Shown here one piece after another: positions 58,139-64,000 of a stretch of DNA of 64,000 nt (its first letter is position 1; each line of letters opens with the position of its first letter). Source of the DNA: Cryptomeria japonica (lineage: Eukaryota > Streptophyta > Pinopsida > Cupressales > Cupressaceae); contig NC_081410.1 in NCBI RefSeq assembly GCF_030272615.1, positions 143,747,349 to 143,811,348 of the forward strand, in the 5' to 3' direction. The notes under the pieces were generated by a model. That model saw nothing but the letters and a program-made list of their open reading frames with translations. It did not search any database and was not told the origin of the DNA. Position numbers and translations under genes: made by a program.

Positions 58139-59153
58139 TGTTAACATTATTTCGAGGTTGTCTGCGAGCGGCAGTTTTCTAGCTTTTGGTGGCCCCACCT
58201 CTTTTTGTTCCTCCATCTCGCATGCATCAAGCGAGATAGTTGTCAGCTCAATGGGGATTTTGTTCGCTCGCTTTTCCTTTTTTGTTTTTGTAGTTGCACT
58301 GAGCTGCCACGTGGTGCGGGTTCTCATGTAGCGGTATCTCTTCGGTCTCTCCGCCCGTCGTTTTTTATCACGACTCTCTTGTCGCAGGTTTGCAGAGTAG
58401 AGCATCATGGGGCTAACAACTTTAGGAGCAGTTTGTCTGGCACGACATACAGGCATGCCATGACATAGAATGGAAAGGCGTTGGAGTCCAAGTTGTTAGG
58501 GAGCCTGAGGCTCTATTTATTTTAGTTTTTTCCCTGTAGTGGGGGTTTAGAACTTTTTCAACAAAAACAATTAAGTTTCTAAGTAGTAATTTCAGCCTTT
58601 GAAGCTATGACTGTGTTTCTGAAGAAGATCAATCAAATTGTGCCTATGGCCTTTGTGATGCTTCTCTCAGTATGCTTTGATAGTCTTATCTGTGCTTTTT
58701 ATTAAAATTCGGATAACTTTGGGAATATATATATCTAAGACTTCGCCGATTAAACTATGTTTTGCACTTGTTATCTGGTGAATGCATGATAAATATTTCT
58801 TTATGTTGCAAGGAAATTTTATTGTATCTTGGTTGTGTTTCTGAATCAGAATTGTAGATGTTGTGTTTCTGAATCAAAATTGTAGATTGTTGAATGGACT
58901 CAAAAATCATATGTACTTGGGTTTTGTCTGTTCATGTATTCTTAAAAATGCTTTGGCGCATCTCCTTAGTAGTCTAGATTTATGGTTTTAAGTGTTTTCC
59001 TTCTTTTCCCTTTTCTCAAAACACATAAGGAAGAGCTGGCTTCTCAATCCCGGAGGTTATTCAGTGAACCGTGTGCAGTTAGTCCCCCATCACTAAATTT
59101 CCCATAAGGCTGTTTATTTCCAAGGTAAAATTTAGAATCAACAGTTCTTTTTC
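58139..59153 (+). repeat. Probable gypsy G 5' LTR
   Basis: Homology to the E transposase stops at 58135 and TGTTAACATT begins at 58139, a plausible LTR start. The possible primer-binding site TGGCACACCTGGTGAGAC begins at 59154, and a CA occurs at 59142-59143. The second LTR is outside the window, so the edges cannot be confirmed. A CCACGTGG G-box is at about 58308. Confidence 0.45.
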
Positions 59154-59202
59154 TGGCACACCTGGTGAGACATTAACTTCAAAATATTTTCTAAGCTAGT
59201 TT

Positions 59203-60396
59203 ATGAGTCATAGGCCTGTCACCAAGAGTCAGACAACTTTAAATCCTCACCTTCTTTTTCCACCTCTGGTGACCATTCGTTTAGCCGCAACTTCATCCTC
59301 ACAGATTTTTCCCATAGTCATCCATGCTACGATGGCACAGGTTCCCCCCAAGAATTTTGTGACTTGGGATAACGGTATCCCTCTCATTCCACCAACTCTA
59401 CCTATGGTTTGGGGAGCCATCCTTGTAGCTGCGCTCAAAGCCATACCCGAGTTCACAGGAGAATGTTAGAAAACTCCCGGGGAACATTTGCAAGATGTAG
59501 CCATTGTCTGCACTATCCATGGGATTACTGAGAAGAATGTGGCCTTAAGACTGCTCATAGCTTCTTTCAAAGGCAGAGATTTGGATTGGTTTACGTCCTT
59601 AGGCCCCAACACCATAGGAGATTGGGACTAGTTGGGAGATCGTTTCTTTCAAAGATTCTCGGATAAGGCCGATAGGTCATCTTTAATGCACCAAATGATC
59701 ACAATAAAGAGAGCTCCAGCGGAGGCAATAAATGATTTTAATCTGAGGTTTCAGCGAACCTGGCAGAGGATACCTTTGTTGGCCCGCGCTCCGGTGGACA
59801 TGGCCTTTATATTTTTTTTGAAAGCTTTCAACTCTAATATATCAGTGATGATTCAGTCTTTAGGAGGCAATACTCTTCCACAAGCATTTGACATAGTAGT
59901 CCAAGCGGAGAATAACCTTATCAATGCTAGGAAGTTAGCCCCTCGTCCCACAATGCCAGTATTCTGTGAAATATCCACTCAGGTCTTAGAAGAGGCCACC
60001 CCCAATACGTCCGCCTCGGAGTCCATGTATTCCTTTCCTGCTGCCCAAACCTCCTCTCTGGCTGCTAAAGTAAGTGATATGAAAAATCTCCTAAGGTCCT
60101 TCTCAAATGAGACTGTCAACCTAAAAAGAGCCCAGATCTCGCCTGCCAAACCCCCTTTTCAGCAAAATTTCCAAGGCAACCGACCTCCATACCAACATAC
60201 TAATCACCGAGCTGATAAGCCTCCTCAATCAAATGGCCAAATAGTCTCAGTTTTGAATCCATTGCAGGTCGTGTACCCAACCACTAGTAGGGAAATCACA
60301 GTGGGCCAAAATAACTTGGCAGATGACACCAACTCTTGGTGTTTTCTGTGCAACAATGCTCATACTCTGAGAAATTGCCCGAGAGAAAATTTGTAG
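59203..60396 (+). pseudogene. Gypsy G gag (broken)
   Basis: Starts near MSHRPVTKSQ. The capsid region spans two stops (59466 and 59629): LLIASFKGRDLDWF, LGDRFFQRFSDKADRSSL, INDFNLRFQRTWQRIP and LPQAFDIVVQAE. Near the C-terminus a zinc knuckle CFLCNNAHTLRNCP has three residues between the second cysteine and histidine, not the usual four. Gag would package RNA and form particles. Codon use is more GC-rich than in the copia elements nearby. Confidence 0.85.
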
Positions 60397-60436
60397 CAGA
60401 AGGTTGTAGAACAAAGAAATTTAGGCATAACGCCGT

Positions 60437-61555
60437 ATGAGTCCACATATATCTCTGGGTATGGATAATGTGACTTTTGTCACTCATATGCAAGGAATGT
60501 TATTGCAACAAGAAGCAGAGATTTTCCCCGATCATGCTCTTTTTTCATGGATGGAAGATGAGGATGCGGTGCTGACCAACGGTGCAATCACCTCTAAAGA
60601 TGGAACCCCTCTTGTGCACTCAGATTACAACCTCCACTCTAAAAGGCATTTGACTGGGGAAAGTGCCAGTAGTTCGAGAGCAACACCCATGGACAAAACC
60701 TCTATACAACCAATCGTCAACCCTACTTATTCGAGAAAAAATTTCATCCCTTATAAGCCGAAGGAGCCGAAGATTCTAACACCTCAAGGGTTAAATGTGG
60801 TGGAACAATTGAAGAAAGCCTCATCTCATATCTCTCTATGGGATGTATTGAGCATTCCAGAGAAAAAGAACAGACTAAGAGAAGCCCTATCTCATGATGG
60901 AAAAGATACAAGTATGGTAGCTCCACAATCTCTTCGAACCGATGGAATGGATCTCCAACCCGTGGCCGACAAAGCATGCTCTCTGGCCGTATTGACAAAT
61001 GAAGACTCGCCCTCTACTACCCATGAAGAAGGTAAGCCTAAGACAAATCCTTTCTACCTCACCCTTATAGTTGGGGATAAACTATTGCATAACTCTATGA
61101 TAGATTCCAGAGCGAGCACCACCATCATGCCTAAGCAAATCGCCGAGGTATTAAACATTGGGTATGAGCCTTTGAATAAGGGAGTTATACAGCTTGACGC
61201 GAACAAGGTTCAGACGGTAGGTCTTATTAAGAGCCTTCCCCTAACGTTGTTCGCATGTCCAAGCATTATGGTATCTCAAGAAGTAGTGGTCATCAACATT
61301 CTGCTTGTCTTTGGGCTTTGTCTTTCTCGAGACTTCACTGCTAAAATACGAGGCTATATGTCCTTAGATTGGTCCCACCTCATCCTCCGTACCCAGCACG
61401 GTGCCAAGCTAAAGATTCTCTCAGAACCCCTTCATGCTGAACATATGGCTCATCAGGATTTGATCAATTTTGAGCCTACGCACACCTCCATATCAAATGA
61501 TGAGCGAAAAGTGGTAGAGTTTTTAGAAGATAAGGAAGTAACCAGGGAAATTTAA
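60437..61555 (+). pseudogene. Gypsy G protease and linker
   Basis: A 372-residue open frame. The first 200 residues are a linker with no recognised domain. The retropepsin segment follows: FYLTLIVGDKLLHNSMIDSRAST near residue 222, where the catalytic DSGA has become DSRA. The QLDANKVQTVG and PLTLFACPSIMV segments are typical of gypsy protease ends. Stop at 61553, then frame breaks to the next domain. Confidence 0.78.
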
Positions 61556-61635
61556 CCTAAGCAAGAAGTCTTCCTGAAAGAGTTCATTAATTCAAACCCT
61601 TTTTCTAACTACCATGCCACCAGTCTTGGTACTTA

Positions 61636-62058
61636 TTGCATTTTTATGAAGGCCAAGTTATCCCAAAACTAGTTAAAGGTCACTCTACCCAAGAAGATCT
61701 ATCCTCTGAAATTTGGACCCTACATTTTGATGGTGCAAGATGCAAAGTAGGCTCAAGCGTTGGGATTTTTTTTACTTCACCTTCGGGCGAGCAGATCCTA
61801 AAGTCTTTTCTCTTGTAGTTTGCGTGTTCCAACAATGAAGCAGAATACGAAGGGTTGATTCAGGGCCTGTTATCGATGGAAAAGATGGGTATAAAGAAAT
61901 TGAAGGTTTTGGGTGACTCAGAACTTGTTGTTCATCAGATTCAGGGAATCTCCAGTGCAAAACATATCCGTATGAGGTCTTACTACCATAGAGTTTGGGA
62001 TCTGATTGAAAGCTTTGATGCTTTCAACATCCAAAGAATTCCCCGCAAGAACCGCTGA
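61636..62058 (+). pseudogene. Gypsy G extra RNase H-like domain, before RT
   Basis: Frames 61636-61818 and 61855-62058 together give an RVT_3-type RNase H: WTLHFDGARCKVGSSVG (first aspartate), then a stop at 61816, SNNEAEYEGLIQGL (glutamate) and LGDSELVVHQIQG (aspartate), ending IQRIPRKNR. In Tat/Ogre elements such a second RNase H usually follows the RT and its own RNase H. Here it lies between protease and RT. A shift at 62056 leads on to DRMATIGSHFDP. Confidence 0.82.
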
Positions 62059-62459
62059 CCGAATGGCCACTATTGGGTCGCATTTTGACCCCGTGGTAGA
62101 TTTGCTAATCAACCCCCAAGCAATTGGGGTCATCATACGACCAGCTATCCTTGATAATGATACTCACTAGCAGATTTTTGAGAGTGATGAGCATATTGCT
62201 CTGTTCATTCAAAATTCAAGAGAATTTGCAGACCAGTTACAGCCTAAGGTTAAAGAAGCTTATGGAGATCAAATCATATAGTTGAGGTTAAATAAGCCCC
62301 CCAATGGGTTAATCACCTTAGAAAACCTTTTCAACCACAACGATGCCAAAAGTGATAAGCGAAAGCTTACGACTGACAAAGGAGACTATACTGACATGTC
62401 GGTAGGTCCTGGTAAGGTACTCAAAGTCGGAAAGGAGATTTCCACCCAAGACTGAAAGA
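62059..62459 (+). pseudogene. Gypsy G linker between RNase H-like domain and RT
   Basis: Broken frame with ATIGSHFDPVVDLLI, FIQNSREFADQL and GLITLENLFNHNDA. No known domain recognised. In-frame stops near 62169, 62280 and 62454. Confidence 0.5.
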
Positions 62460-63241
62460 AGTTGGTTCAATACTGTGATAAATATGCGGGCGTGCTAGCA
62501 TGGTCTTATGAGGATTTGAAGGGATACAATCCTGATATCATTCAACATACTATTGAACTCATAGAAGGAGCTAAACCAGTTCGACAGAAGTAGAGACATG
62601 TTAATCCAAAAATTGAGTTACTCATGCCGCAAGAGCTAAGGAAGCTGATAGAGTCAAGAACTGTCTACCCCATCAAGCATAGTACGTGGGTATCCAATAT
62701 GGTCCCCATGAGGAAGAAGAATGGAGATATCCGACTATGTGTGGATTTTAGTTCCTTAAGCCAAGCATCTTTAAAAGATCACTCCCCTTTTCCATCAATG
62801 GAACAATTGTTAAGCACAGTGGCATGATCAAAAATGTTCTCGATGTTGGATGGTTTCTTAGGTTACAATCAGGTTCTAGTAAAAGGGGAAGACTAGCATA
62901 AGATGACCTTTACAACCAAATGGGGAACATTCGCCTATCAAAAGATGTCATTCAGATTGTCGAATGTCGGCACAACTTTCCAAAGGGCAATGGACCTAGC
63001 TTTCAAGAAGCTCATTAACAAAATCATCCTTATCTATCTGGATGACCTCACTATGTTTTCAAAGAGCAAAGAAGACCATTTTGATCATTTAGAACTAGTT
63101 TCCCAAAAGTGTTTACAGTTTGGAATCTCTTTGAACCCGAAGAAATGTATTTTGGGTGTCCTGCAAGGCAAATTGCTAGGGCATGTTGTATCCAAGGAAG
63201 GAGTCTCCATCGATCCTGATTGGGTCAAGGTGATAAAATAG
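62460..63241 (+). pseudogene. Gypsy G reverse transcriptase (broken)
   Basis: N-terminal YAGVLAWSYEDLKGYNPDII and HTIELIEGAKPVRQK, then ELRKLIESRTVYPI, KKNGDIRLCVDFSSLS, FSMLDGFLGYNQV, TFTTKWGTFAYQKMSF and the catalytic LIYLDDLTMFS. KCILGV...GHVVSKEGVSIDP closes the domain. Stops at about 62593, 62825, 62895 and 63239 disable it. The YLDD core is intact. Confidence 0.88.
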
Positions 63242-63894
63242 CTTCCCCTTCCTCTAAATAAGAAGGAGTCCAATCGTTCCTAGGCAAGGTTAACTTTGTC
63301 AGCCGCTTTATTCCAGATTTCATAGGAACGATGAGGTCCATCGCCCTGATGCTTAAGAAAAACATACATTTCAAATAGACTGTTGATGGGAAAGAAGCTT
63401 TCGAGAAAATTAAAGAAGCTGTTTGCTCAGCGCCTATACTATCCAACCCCGATATGGCTAAAGACTTCATTATGTATGTTTTCTCTAGCCCATACAACAT
63501 TGTTGTGGTCCTAAACCAGAAAGAGGTAGAGATAGGGGGAGAGCACCTTATAGCTTTCCACTCCAAGACTCTAAAGGAATATGAGGCTAAGTACAACTTC
63601 GTCAAAAAACAAGCTCTGGCTGTAGTCAAGGGCCTCAAGAAATTTAGGCATTTCATCGCCTGCAACAAGACCACAGTGTATGTCGCTCACCCTTCAGTCA
63701 GAGAGTATATCATGGAGGGTGACATCACTGAGAAGAGAGCGAATCGGATCACCAAAATCTTGGAGTATGACGTTGACGTTAGGCCTACCAAGATAGTCTA
63801 TGGCAAAGGTTTGTGTGAGTACTTAGCCCAGGATCCTGAGATAGCCACAAACAAATCTGTCATGGTCGTTTTAGAGCCAAGGGAGGCATGCTAG
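63242..63894 (+). pseudogene. Gypsy G RT connection and RNase H
   Basis: 63242-63453 holds the connection segment in broken frames. Frame 63454-63894 (146 residues) matches the usual gypsy RNase H: KDFIMYVFSSPYNIVVVL, IAFHSKTLKEYEAKYNFVKK (substrate-facing helix), ALAVVKGLKKFRHFI and ITKILEYDVDVRPT. The first catalytic aspartate normally found in YTDAS is not evident (MYVFSSP). Integrase is expected past the window end. Confidence 0.82.
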
Positions 63895-64000
63895 TTAGAG
63901 GAGTGAAGACATTTCATGAAGACAAGAATTTTTCCTGAGGGTCTCCCCCCTAAAAAAAGAAGGTTCTATAGGTTACAGAATAGCAGTTTCCGATTGATAA

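Larger units (their letters stand above)
58139..64000 (+). mobile_element. Ty3/gypsy element G, right end outside window
   Basis: Plus strand: presumed LTR 58139-about 59153, gag 59203-60396, protease 60437-61555, an RNase H-like domain 61690-62056, RT 62460-63241, second RNase H 63454-63894, then the window ends before any integrase. Many stops break it. Zinc knuckle, protease, YLDD and RNase H motifs show a gypsy element. The extra RNase H of the RVT_3 type recalls the Tat/Ogre group, but its place before RT is unusual. Confidence 0.85.

Noticed and set aside
58139-58456. N-terminus of the E2 transposase-like frame (MPVCRARQT...)
   Set aside because: No similarity to the matching part of E1; it lies past the point where homology stops and is better explained as antisense of gypsy G's LTR.
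59203-59469. A separate small gene at the start of gypsy G
   Set aside because: It is the start of gag, cut by an in-frame stop at 59466; the capsid region goes on behind it.
1-64000. Host genes, tRNA, rRNA or CRISPR arrays
   Set aside because: None seen. All recognisable coding belongs to transposons or fragments they carry; repeats here lack the spacer pattern of CRISPR.

Overview
This 64 kb window looks like intergenic, transposon-packed nuclear DNA from a plant with a large genome. The evidence is Ty1/copia elements primed by initiator-tRNA-Met, a Ty3/gypsy element, a CACTA element, and a captured fragment of a plant DRM-type DNA methyltransferase. A conifer or another large-genome seed plant is plausible but cannot be proven from sequence alone. 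I found no intact host gene, tRNA, rRNA or CRISPR array. Nearly every coding stretch is a decayed transposon gene.

Layout. 1-1442: AT-rich DNA with a copia LTR fragment. 1443-16528: copia element A (minus strand), split in its 5' LTR by copia element B (plus strand, 7558-15134), which has a perfect 5-bp target duplication (GAATC). 16756-28700: remnants of a two-gene DNA-transposon-like family that I call E. Copy E0 is a fragment. Copy E1 has a multi-exon ORF1 on plus, a 358-bp tandem array, then a cysteine-rich transposase-like gene on minus. It is bordered by 20-bp palindromes, AT-, GA- and CT-rich tracts and a palindromic minisatellite. From about 28.7 kb to beyond the right edge lies a second copy, E2, blown apart by later insertions: copia C (31234-43996) in an ORF1 exon, copia D (34946-40939, minus) inside C, CACTA element F (44530-53616, target duplication GGC) in a later ORF1 exon, and gypsy element G (about 58139 to the window end) in the transposase gene. 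Removing C and F rejoins the ORF1 exons, which proves the nesting order.

The standout is CACTA element F. It shows no recognisable transposase. It carries a roughly 2.4 kb head-to-head inverted repeat (arms about 1.2 kb, loop about 26 bp) whose arms hold sense and antisense copies of an intronless DRM-type (DRM2-like) de novo DNA methyltransferase fragment. Read-through transcription would give a long hairpin RNA matching the enzyme that carries out RNA-directed DNA methylation. This parallels rice miR820, which is carried by CACTA elements and targets OsDRM2.

A second notable system is family E: convergent ORF1 and transposase-like genes separated by a conserved 358-bp satellite-like array, seen in two independent copies. 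A third is gypsy element G, where an extra RNase H-like domain lies before the reverse transcriptase rather than after it.
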